Under the pieces are notes generated by a model. The model saw only the letters and a list, made by a program, of their open reading frames with translations. It did no database searches and was not told the origin of the DNA. From assembly GCF_018918345.1 (NCBI RefSeq), contig NZ_JAHLQI010000009.1, positions 1-63,173 on the forward strand: DNA of 63,173 bases, given 5' to 3'. Shown piece by piece: positions 53,891-63,059 of this stretch. Position 1 is the first letter of the stretch. Every line of letters begins with the position of its first letter. A program made the translations under genes and the position numbers. This stretch comes from Butyricicoccus intestinisimiae. Its GTDB lineage: Bacteria > Bacillota > Clostridia > Oscillospirales > Butyricicoccaceae.

Positions 53891-55228
53891 ATCATTGGTT
53901 TCTACCTGTTCGGCGGCATTGCCGATGACATAGAACGTATACGGGTTGACGTTGCCGGTAGGCGTCAGACCATAGAGCTGCTGAAAGGTCAACACGTCAT
54001 TGCGCGTCAGTTCTCCGTAAAATCCCGTTGCGGGCACAGGCTCAATCTGCGGATAGACTTCAGACAACCGATTGAGCCAGTTTTGCAGGCGTGTGACGTC
54101 TGCCGAGCGGGAGCCGAGAACCAACGTATTGGTCGGCGGAAAGACATCAGATGACAGCTTTTGCGAAGCGCGAATGGTTTCATAAGCGCGAATCAAATTG
54201 TTCCACGTGAAACTTCCGACGATGCCGTCCGGTGTCAAACCGACGCTGCGCTGGAAGGCCTGCACGGCGGTGCGTGTGTCGGTGCCGAAAATCCCGTCTA
54301 TTTTGACAGGGGGAATATCGTTGTGAAACCGCCCGATGGTAGACAAAAAGAATTGCAGCAGGCGGACAGGGTCTCCGCGCATGCCCTCGCGCAAATCCTC
54401 CGGCAGTGTGCGGGAGATGTCCTGCAGCGTGATGCCGATGGCGTTGAGTTCTGCCAGCCGCAGCACGGCGTTGTAGACCGAGGTGATTTGATACCACGTG
54501 GCAGGGCCGACAATGCCATCCGGTGTCAAATTAAAAATCTCTTGAAAAGCCTTGACGGCAGATTCCGTGTTGGCATCAAAGACGCCATTCACCGGATAGA
54601 TTTTGGGAATGGCGGGATAATTGTTTGAGATGCGGTTAAGACGGCTCTGCATGATTTCCACAGAGATGGAGGCATCGCCCAGACGCAGCGGCTGCCCCGG
54701 ATAGGAGCGGACAGCAGGGCGCGTGGGAGCGGTGCGAATATCCAAATCTTCGCCGTAATAGCGTGTGAGGATTTGATAGGGGGTAAGTCCCTGATTGGCA
54801 AGATCGACGGTACCCCATTGGCTCAATCCGTCGCATTGCACGCGCCGACCGTCGCAATAGGCGGCAAACAGCGGCTGGATAAAATCAGGGCGGGCAAGAT
54901 ACTGGTTAAACAGCTCGTTGACGAGCACGGCGACATTTTCGAAAATATCCCGCCCGTTGACAAAGGCCTGATCGTAAGCGGTGGAATTGGTGATGTCAAA
55001 ATCATAGCCGCGCGAACGATACCATTCGGTGTAGATACGGTTGAGGGCAAAGGAGACCTGCGCATAAATATTGGCACGCAGGGCGTTTTCCGGCCAAGTC
55101 GGATATAGCTCGCTGGAAGCAACATTTTGGATATACTCCAAAAAAGGAACCGTGACGTTTTCCGCCGGTTCGTCCGGTTTGCCGAGATGGACGGTAATGG
55201 TTTCTGGGATGTATGGGTATTCTGGCAT
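53888..55228 (-). CDS. Peptidoglycan-binding, SpoIID-like wall protein
   Basis: A 446-residue protein without a signal peptide. The N-terminal region (about 25-150) resembles part of the SpoIID/LytB lytic fold (ASSELYPTWPENALRANIYAQVSFALNRIY...AYDQAFVNGRDIFENV). Three PG_binding_1-like modules follow (about 180-250, 285-345 and 370-435), each with the G-[VI]-F/Y-G/D-x-x-T-x-x-A-V-x-x-F-Q core (for example GIFGTDTRTAVQAFQRSVGLTPDGIVG). A role in spore or vegetative wall is inferred. It starts directly at the stop of the preceding gene (TAA then ATG). Its stop is contributed by an interspersed repeat. Confidence 0.78.
   Translation of the reverse strand: MPEYPYIPETITVHLGKPDEPAENVTVPFLEYIQNVASSELYPTWPENALRANIYAQVSFALNRIYTEWYRSRGYDFDITNSTAYDQAFVNGRDIFENVAVLVNELFNQYLARPDFIQPLFAAYCDGRRVQCDGLSQWGTVDLANQGLTPYQILTRYYGEDLDIRTAPTRPAVRSYPGQPLRLGDASISVEIMQSRLNRISNNYPAIPKIYPVNGVFDANTESAVKAFQEIFNLTPDGIVGPATWYQITSVYNAVLRLAELNAIGITLQDISRTLPEDLREGMRGDPVRLLQFFLSTIGRFHNDIPPVKIDGIFGTDTRTAVQAFQRSVGLTPDGIVGSFTWNNLIRAYETIRASQKLSSDVFPPTNTLVLGSRSADVTRLQNWLNRLSEVYPQIEPVPATGFYGELTRNDVLTFQQLYGLTPTGNVNPYTFYVIGNAAEQVETND
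54199..54214. other. Degenerate parS-like site inside the wall-protein gene
   Basis: TGTTCCACGTGAAACT, 14 of 16 bases of the parS palindrome with the CACGTG core intact, about 4 kb from the three perfect sites. ParB binding is uncertain. Confidence 0.4.
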
Positions 55229-55621
55229 TTATTCCCTCCCTGAACCGGACGGGCCTTTTTCCGTGCTGTCGATGATGATGCTTTTGCGCAGTTCCTCGAT
55301 GGAGCGCGGCGGAATCATAGCAACGGGCAGAACTGTGGTGAGGTCGGCAAAAATAGCGACATCCAGTACGGTCACCGGACGATAATCCGGATGGTCAATG
55401 CTGACGCGGTATGAGGCAAATGGCGGTGCAGTCTCTGCATCGTGCTTGGTCAGTGCGGGAGCTTCAAGTGCAATCGGGGCGGTAGAGCCGTTGCTGTCTG
55501 TGCGGACAGAGACACAAGGTGTTTGGTTGTTGTCTGCGCAAAAAACGGTTATCTGGGCGCCTGCGACTGGCACTGCACCGCGTGCCGCGCGTGTCTGTAC
55601 GATGAGTGTTCCTGTGGGCAT
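55229..55621 (-). CDS. Carboxypeptidase-regulatory-like (CNA-B/Big-like) small protein
   Basis: A 130-residue beta-rich protein: MPTGTLIVQTRAARGAVPVAGAQITVFCAD...TDSNGSTAPIALEAP...YRVSIDHPDYRPVTVLDVAIFADLTTVLPVAMIP. This resembles the carboxypeptidase regulatory-like domain, a small Ig-like fold used in surface proteins. There is no signal peptide. It is immediately upstream of, and probably translated with, the peptidoglycan-binding protein, suggesting one structure or pathway. Function unknown. Confidence 0.7.
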   Translation of the reverse strand: MPTGTLIVQTRAARGAVPVAGAQITVFCADNNQTPCVSVRTDSNGSTAPIALEAPALTKHDAETAPPFASYRVSIDHPDYRPVTVLDVAIFADLTTVLPVAMIPPRSIEELRKSIIIDSTEKGPSGSGRE

Positions 55622-55707
55622 GGTATCACCTCTCTGCTGTTGTGAACATACAGAGCAGTGTATGCAGGAGAACAGACGGATATGAGGGAGTAACCAGGTA
55701 TCCCTGA

Positions 55708-55763
55708 CAAATCAGACTGACTCCCATGCAGACTTGTCAGCGTACTGCTCCTTCTGTCACGGC
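55708..55763 (-). repeat. Truncated C-module repeat
   Basis: Contains the flank and distal arm of a C module (CTGCTCCTTCTGTCACGGC at 55745-55763) without the hairpin, so it is a decayed copy. Confidence 0.6.
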
Positions 55764-55777
55764 TTTTTATCAGCAAA

Positions 55778-55818
55778 ATAAAAGCACCGGCTCCGGAAAT
55801 TTCCGGAACTGGTGCTTG
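55778..55818 (-). terminator. Terminator after the lipoprotein gene
   Basis: Stem AAGCACCAGTTCCGGAAA paired with TTTCCGGAGCCGGTGCTT (one mismatch region), then a T-rich tail on the minus strand. The outer arms resemble the terminator at 7417-7467. Confidence 0.8.
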
Positions 55819-55848
55819 ATTTTTGTGCGAAACAAGTTTCAGTGATAC

Positions 55849-56541
55849 TTACTGCTTTTCGTACATATACATGGTGTAGTTGTTGCCGTTGAGCATCAAA
55901 AACAGATGACCCTCAAACATGCCCACGGTATATACCTGCTTGCTGTTTCCGTTGTCGATGGTCAGGCAGTACGTCTTTTCATCATAGGTGTACGTGCAGG
56001 AATCCATCTGGTCATCCTCGCCCATCTTACAGGTGCCGTCATCCTTGAGCTTCAGCTCATAGGTGCCGCCGGTTGCATCCTTCCAGTTTCCCGTGAAATC
56101 GGAAAGCGCAATCGGTGTGGTGCGCTTGTCGCGGAAGAAATAGCACTGGCTTTGGTCGTAAAAGCATACCATGACATCGCCAAGTACGGTGCCGAACAAG
56201 GTTTCCTTGCCCTTTTCGTTGGACAGTACGACGTATTCTTCGTTCTTGAACGTGTCTGCCAGCTTAAAGCTGTCGTTCTGAGAATAGTATACGTATTTGC
56301 CGGACAGAGAATTCGTAGAAAATTTGGTGGCGATGGTGCTGGTGTATGTGCCGTCCGCATTGAATGTCACGGAGCGATCGGCCTCCGGTGCAGACCAAGT
56401 ACCGTCAACGGTGATAGATGGATTTTCCAACACATCGTAGGTCTCAGCTGCCGTCGACGTGTCGCCGCCGCGTGTACAGCCGGAAAGTAAGCCAACTGCC
56501 ATCACTGCAGTCAGGGCAAGGGACAGTATTTTTTTCATCAT
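55849..56541 (-). CDS. Secreted lipoprotein of unknown function
   Basis: A 230-residue lipoprotein. The signal peptide MMKKILSLALTAVMAVGLLSGC has lipobox LSGC (Cys at about 22). The mature part is beta-rich with two similar segments, GTWSAPEADRSVTFNADGTYTS and GNWKDATGGTYELKLKDDGTCKM, suggestive of a lipocalin-like or small barrel-type fold. I do not recognise a named family. It is monocistronic with its own terminator. The real start may be the second ATG. Confidence 0.78.
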   Translation of the reverse strand: MMKKILSLALTAVMAVGLLSGCTRGGDTSTAAETYDVLENPSITVDGTWSAPEADRSVTFNADGTYTSTIATKFSTNSLSGKYVYYSQNDSFKLADTFKNEEYVVLSNEKGKETLFGTVLGDVMVCFYDQSQCYFFRDKRTTPIALSDFTGNWKDATGGTYELKLKDDGTCKMGEDDQMDSCTYTYDEKTYCLTIDNGNSKQVYTVGMFEGHLFLMLNGNNYTMYMYEKQ

Positions 56542-56635
56542 AGCTAGTCAATTCTCTCCATTTCTGTGATTCAGATACAATCTATTATACTTGTACAGAC
56601 AACAGAAATCAATAAAAAATCCGGAGAGACAGAAA

Positions 56636-57106
56636 TTAGCCGTTTTTCTCCGCCTTGAGCTGGCGCAGTGCCTTGACGACAATTTCCTGATCATCCAGAT
56701 GATTTGGCTCGCCGGAAACGCAGACAGAACCAATCATGCCGGTGCCTGCGAGCACAATCGGCATACCGCCGCCGCCCGGTGCGAAGTCATCGGCATGCAG
56801 CTTGCGGTCCTCCAGAGATTCCCCGCTCTCGCTCAGCATGCAGCCAAAGCAAAGAGAACCCATCTGCATCAGTTCAACGGCGTTGCGCTTGCGCTCCAGC
56901 CACAGTTCACTGTCCGGACGGGCGCCGTCCTGAAAATACCGATATACGACTACGCCATTGATGACGATTTCTGTGGCAACCGGTGCCGGATAGCCCTGAG
57001 ATGCTTCATTGATGAGCAGTCCCAGACGCAGCGCATCGGCGCGGGAAAATGAGGAGAAGGTTAGTTCCTGTTCCAATGCGGACAGAGAGGCAAACGTTTC
57101 AGACAT
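56636..57106 (-). CDS. UPF0303/heme-degrading-domain (GlcG/HbpS-like) protein
   Basis: A 156-residue protein of the UPF0303, HbpS/GlcG-like fold. Family traits: the helix-strand pattern SRADALRLGLLINEASQGYPAPVATEIVINGVVVYRYF, and ADDFAPGGGGMPIVLAGTGMIGSVCVSGEPNHLDDQEIVVKAL near the end. Members are annotated as heme-degrading domain proteins, but activity is rarely shown. The ATG at 57106 follows AAAGGTGG; the GTG four codons upstream overlaps it. Confidence 0.78.
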   Translation of the reverse strand: MSETFASLSALEQELTFSSFSRADALRLGLLINEASQGYPAPVATEIVINGVVVYRYFQDGARPDSELWLERKRNAVELMQMGSLCFGCMLSESGESLEDRKLHADDFAPGGGGMPIVLAGTGMIGSVCVSGEPNHLDDQEIVVKALRQLKAEKNG

Positions 57107-57267
57107 AAAAATAGCCACCTTTCAATACTTATTGTATAAATAAGAATAAAATATACATAAGAGAAAAATAATGCTCTCGTATGTTTCTATCGGTATCGTA
57201 TCATGTGCGGGAACGCTTGTAAAGAGAAAGTATGAAATTCTTAAGAATCTAAAAATCGCCAAAATTG

Positions 57268-57296
57268 TTGTTTTTTTTACGCAATGTGAGTATAAT
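57268..57296 (+). promoter_or_regulatory. Promoter of the deacetylase gene
   Basis: -35 TTGTTT (57268-57273), 17-nt spacer, -10 TATAAT (57291-57296). Confidence 0.7.
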
Positions 57297-57360
57297 AAAA
57301 GGCACTGAACAGCAAGTAAACCATTATGGAAACAAATGGAAAAAGGAGATGAACATAGAG

Positions 57361-58998
57361 ATGGCAGATGAATTTGAAACCAAGCCGGAAGAGGAGCAGA
57401 ATAAGCGGGAGCAAGCCAAGCGAGATCTTGCCGATTTGCAGAAACTGATGGCACAGGTACAGGGCGATTCCTCCGCAAAGAGCGATCGCGATACACAGCC
57501 GGAGCCGGCAAAGCAAGAAGCCGTTTCTGTCGATGAACTGATTGACCGCGCGGCATCCGAAGCAGAACAGGATGCTGAGCCGGAAGACGCAGAGCAGGCA
57601 GAACAGGCGCCGGAAACACCATCTCAGATAGACGGAACACAATCCGATGACACGGAGACGAAGAAACCGCGGGAAGAACAATCCAAGCCGGAAGAATCGG
57701 AATCAACGGAACCGGAAGCATCTGAGACGCCGGAGGAAAAACAGCAGGCGGAGCAGGAGCAGCGAGAGCAGGTGCTGAATCAGCAAAAGCGCCGCCGACA
57801 GGCTGCACAGGCCGCTGCCGGCACACCGATTGAGCTGGATTTAAGAAAAAAGACAGCGGAAAAAACGCAGAAGCAGCAGCCGCACAAAACCCATAAGACG
57901 CACAAGGACGCAAGACTTGCGCGCAAACGGCGCAGACAGCTGATTCGCATGGGCACAGTTTTGGTCGTGTTCCTCGTCGCACTGGTGTTGATTGTCTCTA
58001 TTGTGCGCGGCATTGCGGGCAGTGGAAAGAAAGATTCCGGGGATGCGGGCAAGCAGACGACTTCCGCCGTATCCAAAAACGAGAACAAAAAGGACAACGA
58101 TACACCGGCAAGCCAGCAGGAGAGCAAGCAGTACTTAGCAATTAAGGATGATACGACGCTGCCGGATTACGCAAAGAAATATCCGGGCATGTATGCAACA
58201 GCTGCCACAACGCAGAAAAAGCTCAGCGACAAAAAGGTATGTTATTTGACCTTTGATGACGGTCCGTCGGATACCTGCACGCCGCAGATTCTGGACATCC
58301 TGAAAAAGTATCATGTGAAGGCAACATTTTTTGTCGTGACCAGCGAAATTGACGGCAATGAGAAACTGATTCAGCGCATTATTGATGAAGGTCATACGCT
58401 GTGCATCCATGCCAATGAGCATGAGTACAAAAAAATCTATGCCTCTCCGGAAGCTTATCTGGAGGACTTTGCAGCGGCATATGATAAGATTTATGCGCTG
58501 ACAGGCTATAAAGTACAGGGATTCCGCTTTCCAGGCGGCAGCAACGGTCAGCTCAATCATTATGGCAATTATGACGCCATCATAAAAGAGATGACGCGCC
58601 GCGGCTTTGAGTATTATGACTGGAATGCCTATGACCATGATGCAGAGGGCGGCAGCTATTCCGCATCGCAGCTGGCACAGTATGCCGTACACGAAGTATC
58701 CATTAGCTCGCGCAACGATGTTATTTTGTTGATGCACGATACGTATGGAAAGGAAAATACCGTGAAGGCTTTGCCGAGCATTATTGAAGGCATCCAGAAG
58801 GAAGGCATTGAATGCCTGCCGATTACCAAGACCACGCGTCCGGTGCATTTCAGTGTCAATGAAAACACACCGGCGGAGTATACCGAGGAGACGAGCAGCG
58901 AAGATTCTGCAAAGAGCAGTGATTCTTCCAGCAAATCCGGCAAGAGTAGCGAAAGCTCTGCCAAGAGCAGTTCCTCCAAAAGCAAAACGAAAAACTAA
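57361..58998 (+). CDS. Membrane-anchored polysaccharide deacetylase (PgdA-like)
   Basis: A 545-residue protein. The cytoplasmic N-terminus (1-190) is long, very acidic and Gln-rich, then basic before one membrane helix (about 198-217; VLVVFLVALVLIVSIV). The outer NodB domain (about 290-495) has all catalytic motifs: TFDDGPS (297-303), the HANEHEY metal histidines, RFPGGS and LLMHDT. It probably removes acetyl groups from wall N-acetylglucosamine, giving lysozyme resistance. The C-terminal 45 residues are Ser/Lys-rich. The ATG at 57361 lies 12 nt from AAGGAG; an ATG at 57349 is too close. Confidence 0.9.
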   Translation: MADEFETKPEEEQNKREQAKRDLADLQKLMAQVQGDSSAKSDRDTQPEPAKQEAVSVDELIDRAASEAEQDAEPEDAEQAEQAPETPSQIDGTQSDDTETKKPREEQSKPEESESTEPEASETPEEKQQAEQEQREQVLNQQKRRRQAAQAAAGTPIELDLRKKTAEKTQKQQPHKTHKTHKDARLARKRRRQLIRMGTVLVVFLVALVLIVSIVRGIAGSGKKDSGDAGKQTTSAVSKNENKKDNDTPASQQESKQYLAIKDDTTLPDYAKKYPGMYATAATTQKKLSDKKVCYLTFDDGPSDTCTPQILDILKKYHVKATFFVVTSEIDGNEKLIQRIIDEGHTLCIHANEHEYKKIYASPEAYLEDFAAAYDKIYALTGYKVQGFRFPGGSNGQLNHYGNYDAIIKEMTRRGFEYYDWNAYDHDAEGGSYSASQLAQYAVHEVSISSRNDVILLMHDTYGKENTVKALPSIIEGIQKEGIECLPITKTTRPVHFSVNENTPAEYTEETSSEDSAKSSDSSSKSGKSSESSAKSSSSKSKTKN

Positions 58999-59002
58999 AA
59001 GC

Positions 59003-59043
59003 AAAATCACCAGTTCTGGGAATACCGGCGCTGGTGATTTTTT
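59003..59043 (+). terminator. Terminator after the deacetylase gene
   Basis: Stem AAAATCACCAG/CTGGTGATTTT plus T run, with an inner imperfect hairpin. Confidence 0.88.
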
Positions 59044-59087
59044 ACTGCTGCACTTCGTATGATAATCTGTCGAACAAACCAAACTTG

Positions 59088-59440
59088 TCTCTCCCTTTGG
59101 GAGAGATGTCGCGCAGCGACAGAGAGGGCTAATACCAGCTAGCATGTTTTTTGAAGATTCGCCCTGACACGAACCTGTCTGTGTGCTGCCCTCTCAGTCA
59201 TTACTTGTCTCTCCCTTTGGGAGAGATGTCGCGGAGTGACAGAGAGGGCTTATCTTAGCTGTATATTCTCTCAGATTTGCCTGATACGAACTTTCCGGAC
59301 TCAGCCCTCTCAGTCATTTGCTTCGCAAATGCCAGCTCTCCCAGAGGGAGAGCCAAGAAGCCGGTGCGAACCGCACGCTGAACAAATCAGAATTGACCTG
59401 ATACAGACTTGCCCGCGTGCTGCTCCTTCTGCCACGGCGC
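59088..59440. repeat. Repeat cluster: two A modules, B module and truncated pieces
   Basis: A modules at 59088-59128 and 59208-59248 (the second has TCGC/GTGA in its linker, a G-T pair). A truncated B arm lies at 59189-59195, a full B module on minus at 59305-59353, and a truncated C-module flank at about 59418-59440. No gene is seen between 58999 and 59601. Confidence 0.88.
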
Positions 59441-59510
59441 AAACAATCTTTAATTCGTATATTTGCAATTTAATTATACAAATAGTAAATGCATGGTATA
59501 AAATCTCCTG

Positions 59511-59539
59511 TTTCCAATTGGGGACAGGTGGAGTATAAT
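59511..59539 (+). promoter_or_regulatory. Promoter of nadE
   Basis: -35 TTTCCA (59511-59516), 17-nt spacer, -10 TATAAT (59534-59539). Confidence 0.55.
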
Positions 59540-59601
59540 AAGGACAATACGTGCCTGCACGCAGGAGAACACGAAAATTCATTCCTGAGGTGGAAGTTAT
59601 T

Positions 59602-61512
59602 ATGAAAGACGGTTTTATCAAAGTAGCGGCAGCCACGCCGGAAATCCATGTGGCTGACTGCGCATTCAATGCAGACAATATTTTGACTCTGTGCCGCGAG
59701 GCAAATGAACAGGGCGTGCAGGTTGTTGGTTTTCCGGAGCTGTGTCTGACCGGATACACCTGTTCCGATCTGTTCTTGCACGAGGTTTTGCTGGAAGGCG
59801 CCAAGCAGCAGCTGCTCCGCATCGCCAAGGAGACCAAGGATATGGATATGCTGATTTTGATTGGCATTCCGGTGCGTGTGCGCGGTGCGCTGTATAACTG
59901 TGCCGCTGTTCTGCACAAGGGCGATATTCTGGGCATGGTGCCAAAGCGCAATATTCCGAACTATACCGAGTTCTATGAGCTGCGTCATTTTACCGAGGCA
60001 ACCGCCGAGACCGCTGAGTATTTGACTTGGGGCGATCAGGAATTTGCACTCAGCCCGATGCAGGTATTCCAGTGCACAGAGATGCCGGAATTTACCGTCG
60101 GCGCAGAAATCTGTGAAGATTTGTGGGTATCCAATCCGCCGTCCAGTGCATTGGCAGCCGCAGGCGCGACGATTCTTTATAATCTGTCCGCTTCGGATGA
60201 AATTATCGGCAAGGCGGCATATCGCCGCGATTTGGTTCGGATGCAGTCGGGACGCGGACAGTGCGGTTATGTGTACTGCGATGCCGGTCAGGGCGAATCT
60301 TCTACGGATCTGGTCTTTGCCGCACACAATATTATTGCAGAAAACGGCTCGATTCTCGCGCAGTCCAAGCGCTTTGCAACCGGTTTGACGATTTCTGAAA
60401 TTGATGTCAAGCGTATGGACTATGAGCGCCGCCGTCAGAACACTTTCCACACAGAGGATGTGTTTGATTACGCGGAAATCCCGTTTGATATGCAGCTGAG
60501 AGAGACCGAGCTGACCCGCCCGGTTGCACAGACACCGTTTGTTCCGTCCAATAAGGACGATCTGGCAGAACGCTGCGAGGAAATTCTGACGCTGCAGGCA
60601 ACCGGCTTGGCAACCCGTGTCCGCCATGCACACGCAAAAACGGCGGTTGTCGGTCTGTCCGGCGGTCTGGACTCCGCGCTGGCGCTGGTTGTCACCGTTC
60701 ATGCCTTTGATATGCTGGGACGTGACAGAAAGGATATTATTGCCGTGACGATGCCGTGCTTTGGCACGACCAGCCGCACGAAAAATAATGCACTGACACT
60801 GGCGGCGGCATATGGCACGACCTGCAAGACCATTGAGATTGGCGCATCGGTCACCCAGCATTTTATTGATATTGGACATGATATGGAAGACCATTCCGTG
60901 ACGTTTGAAAACGGTCAGGCGCGTGAGCGCACGCAGGTGCTGATGGATCTCGCCAATAAAACCGGCGGCATGGTCATCGGTACCGGTGACCTGTCTGAAT
61001 TGGCACTGGGCTGGGCAACCTATAATGGTGACCATATGTCGATGTACGGCGTCAACGGTTCGATTCCGAAAACACTGGTTCGCTATCTGACAGCATACGA
61101 AGCAGAGCGGGCGGGCGGAGAAACCGGTCGTGTTCTGCGCGATGTCCTCGCAACGCCGGTATCGCCGGAACTGCTGCCGCCGAAGGACGGAGAGATTTCG
61201 CAGAAAACAGAGGAGCTTGTCGGCCCGTATGAACTGCACGACTTCTATCTGTATTATCTGCTGCGATTTGGCATGGAGCCGAAGAAGATCTATCGTCTGG
61301 CAAAGCATGCGTTCGCCGGCATCTATGACGATGCAACAATTAAGAAATGGCTGACGACGTTTGTTCGCCGGTTCTTTATCCAGCAATTTAAGCGTTCCTG
61401 TCTGCCGGACGGCCCGAAGGTCGGTACGGTCACGCTGTCCCCGCGCGGAGACTGGCGCATGCCGTCGGATGCGGTCAGCGCCCTGTGGATGCAGCAGTGC
61501 GAGCAGCTGTGA
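59602..61512 (+). CDS. nadE: Glutamine-dependent NAD+ synthase
   Basis: A 636-residue two-domain enzyme making NAD from deamido-NAD, ATP and glutamine. The N-terminal nitrilase-type glutaminase (about 1-290) has the Glu-Lys-Cys triad in GFPELCLTG, VPKRNIPNY and GAEICEDLWV. The C-terminal synthetase domain has the PP-loop GLSGGLDSALAL (about 352-363). Long form, with its own ammonia supply. The ATG at 59602 follows GAGGTGG; the frame extends 17 codons upstream without a site. Confidence 0.95.
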   Translation: MKDGFIKVAAATPEIHVADCAFNADNILTLCREANEQGVQVVGFPELCLTGYTCSDLFLHEVLLEGAKQQLLRIAKETKDMDMLILIGIPVRVRGALYNCAAVLHKGDILGMVPKRNIPNYTEFYELRHFTEATAETAEYLTWGDQEFALSPMQVFQCTEMPEFTVGAEICEDLWVSNPPSSALAAAGATILYNLSASDEIIGKAAYRRDLVRMQSGRGQCGYVYCDAGQGESSTDLVFAAHNIIAENGSILAQSKRFATGLTISEIDVKRMDYERRRQNTFHTEDVFDYAEIPFDMQLRETELTRPVAQTPFVPSNKDDLAERCEEILTLQATGLATRVRHAHAKTAVVGLSGGLDSALALVVTVHAFDMLGRDRKDIIAVTMPCFGTTSRTKNNALTLAAAYGTTCKTIEIGASVTQHFIDIGHDMEDHSVTFENGQARERTQVLMDLANKTGGMVIGTGDLSELALGWATYNGDHMSMYGVNGSIPKTLVRYLTAYEAERAGGETGRVLRDVLATPVSPELLPPKDGEISQKTEELVGPYELHDFYLYYLLRFGMEPKKIYRLAKHAFAGIYDDATIKKWLTTFVRRFFIQQFKRSCLPDGPKVGTVTLSPRGDWRMPSDAVSALWMQQCEQL

Positions 61513-61525
61513 GAATAACAAAGCC

Positions 61526-61560
61526 AGAGAGCCGCCCAAACGGGGCTGCTCTCTTTTTCG
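61526..61560 (+). terminator. Terminator after nadE
   Basis: Imperfect stem AGAGAGCCGCCC/GGGGCTGCTCTCT followed by a T run. Confidence 0.8.
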
Positions 61561-61724
61561 TCTTAGCGATTCTTTTCCCCTTCGTTAAAAATTTCATTTG
61601 AACACAAAGTGTATATTTTCTATAAATATTATAGTGTTGTAAAAATTGCGTGCAAAACGTGTGAAAAAACTGAGTAAATTCTTGGTAAATTATAAAAAGT
61701 GTTCAAAAAAAGTGCGTGAATTTC

Positions 61725-61752
61725 TTGACAAAGATTTCGGAATCGCTATAAT
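61725..61752 (+). promoter_or_regulatory. Promoter of the bcd-etf operon
   Basis: -35 TTGACA (61725-61730), 16-nt spacer, -10 TATAAT (61747-61752). Both hexamers match consensus, fitting a highly expressed operon. 61561-61724 is AT-rich with no gene. Confidence 0.88.
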
Positions 61753-61759
61753 ATAAACG

Positions 61760-61779
61760 TGTGCATGTGCGCATGCACA
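61760..61779. promoter_or_regulatory. Inverted repeat at the bcd transcription start
   Basis: Perfect TGTGCATG/CATGCACA around TGCG, beginning about 7 bp after the -10. It could be an operator or the 5' hairpin of the mRNA. Confidence 0.6.
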
Positions 61780-61893
61780 TAGATTAACCCGCATTCCTGA
61801 AGGTGCACCGTACTTTTAGCCGAAAGCCAGATCAGCAAAATGTGCGTTTGCAGATTTCACATGGAATTGATATTTTTTGGGAGGTTTACTGGT

Positions 61894-63039
61894 ATGGATT
61901 TTAGGCTTACAAAAGAACAGGCACTGGTTCAGAAGATGTGCCGTGAGTTCGCTGTAAACGAAGTTGAGCCGATCGCTGCTGAGATCGACGCTGAAGAGCG
62001 TTATCCGTTTGAAACCGTAGAAAAGATGCGTAAGTACGGCCTGATGGGCATTCAGTTCCCGAAGGAACTGGGCGGCTCCGGCGGCGACACCATCTGCTAC
62101 TCTATCGCTATCGAAGAAGCATCCCGCTTCTGCGGCACCACCGGCTGTATTATTTCTTCTCACGCAACACTGGGCGCTTGGCCGATTTTCAAGTACGGCA
62201 CCGCTGAGCAGAAGGAGAAGTGGCTGCGTCCGCTGATCGACGGTCACAAGACCGGTGCGTTTGGTCTGACCGAGCCGAATGCCGGCACTGACTCTGCAGC
62301 ACAGCAGACTGTTGCTGTAAAGCAGGAAGACGGCTCTTATGTCATCAATGGCTCCAAGGTATTTATCACCGGCGGCGGCATTGCTGACACCTATGTAATT
62401 TTTGCTATGACCGATAAGGCTGCAAGAAATCATGGTATTTCTGCATTTATCGTTGATAAGGACGATCCGGGATTCTCCATCGGCAAGATCGAGCATAAGA
62501 TGGGTATCCGCGGCTCCCAGACTGCTGAGCTGGTATTTGAAGATATGGTTCTTCCGGCAGACCGTCTGCTGGGCAGAGAAGGCCAGGGCTTCAAGATCGC
62601 TATGACCACCCTGGACGGCGGCCGTATCGGCATCGCTTCTCAGGCACTGGGCATCGCACAGGGTGCACTGGATCAGGCTATTGCTTACATGAAGGAGCGT
62701 GTACAGTTCGGTAAGACGCTGTCCAAGTTCCAGGGTCTGCAGTGGATGATCGCTGACATGGAGACTCAGGTAGACGCTGCTCGTCTGCTGGTTCGCCGTG
62801 CTGCATTCAACAAGGATAACGGCCTGCCGTACAACAAGGAAGCTGCTATGGCTAAGCTGTTTGCTGCTGAGACCGCTATGGACGTTACCACCAAGGCTCT
62901 CCAGATCTTCGGCGGTTACGGCTACATCCGTGAGTACCCGATGGAGCGTATGATGCGTGATGCGAAGATCACTGAGATCTACGAAGGCACTTCTCAGGTA
63001 CAGCGCATGGTAATCGCTAACAACGTACTCGGCAAGTAA
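61894..63039 (+). CDS. bcd: Butyryl-CoA dehydrogenase (acyl-CoA dehydrogenase)
   Basis: A 381-residue FAD flavoenzyme. The N-terminal helical domain starts MDFRLTKEQALVQKMCREFA. The middle strand domain has GAFGLTEPNAGTDSAAQQT. The C-terminal domain ends EIYEGTSQVQRMVIANNVLGK with the catalytic Glu (about 364). With EtfAB it reduces crotonyl-CoA to butyryl-CoA, and in clostridia the complex couples this to ferredoxin reduction by electron bifurcation. The ATG at 61894 follows GGGAGGT. Codon bias is the strongest in the window. etfB starts 20 bp downstream. Confidence 0.93.
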   Translation: MDFRLTKEQALVQKMCREFAVNEVEPIAAEIDAEERYPFETVEKMRKYGLMGIQFPKELGGSGGDTICYSIAIEEASRFCGTTGCIISSHATLGAWPIFKYGTAEQKEKWLRPLIDGHKTGAFGLTEPNAGTDSAAQQTVAVKQEDGSYVINGSKVFITGGGIADTYVIFAMTDKAARNHGISAFIVDKDDPGFSIGKIEHKMGIRGSQTAELVFEDMVLPADRLLGREGQGFKIAMTTLDGGRIGIASQALGIAQGALDQAIAYMKERVQFGKTLSKFQGLQWMIADMETQVDAARLLVRRAAFNKDNGLPYNKEAAMAKLFAAETAMDVTTKALQIFGGYGYIREYPMERMMRDAKITEIYEGTSQVQRMVIANNVLGK

Positions 63040-63059
63040 GATAGGGAGGAAACTGAATC

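Noticed and set aside
59470-61539. 689-codon open frame antisense to nadE
   Set aside because: Shadow of a real gene in GC-biased codons; the plus strand encodes a full nadE with all motifs.
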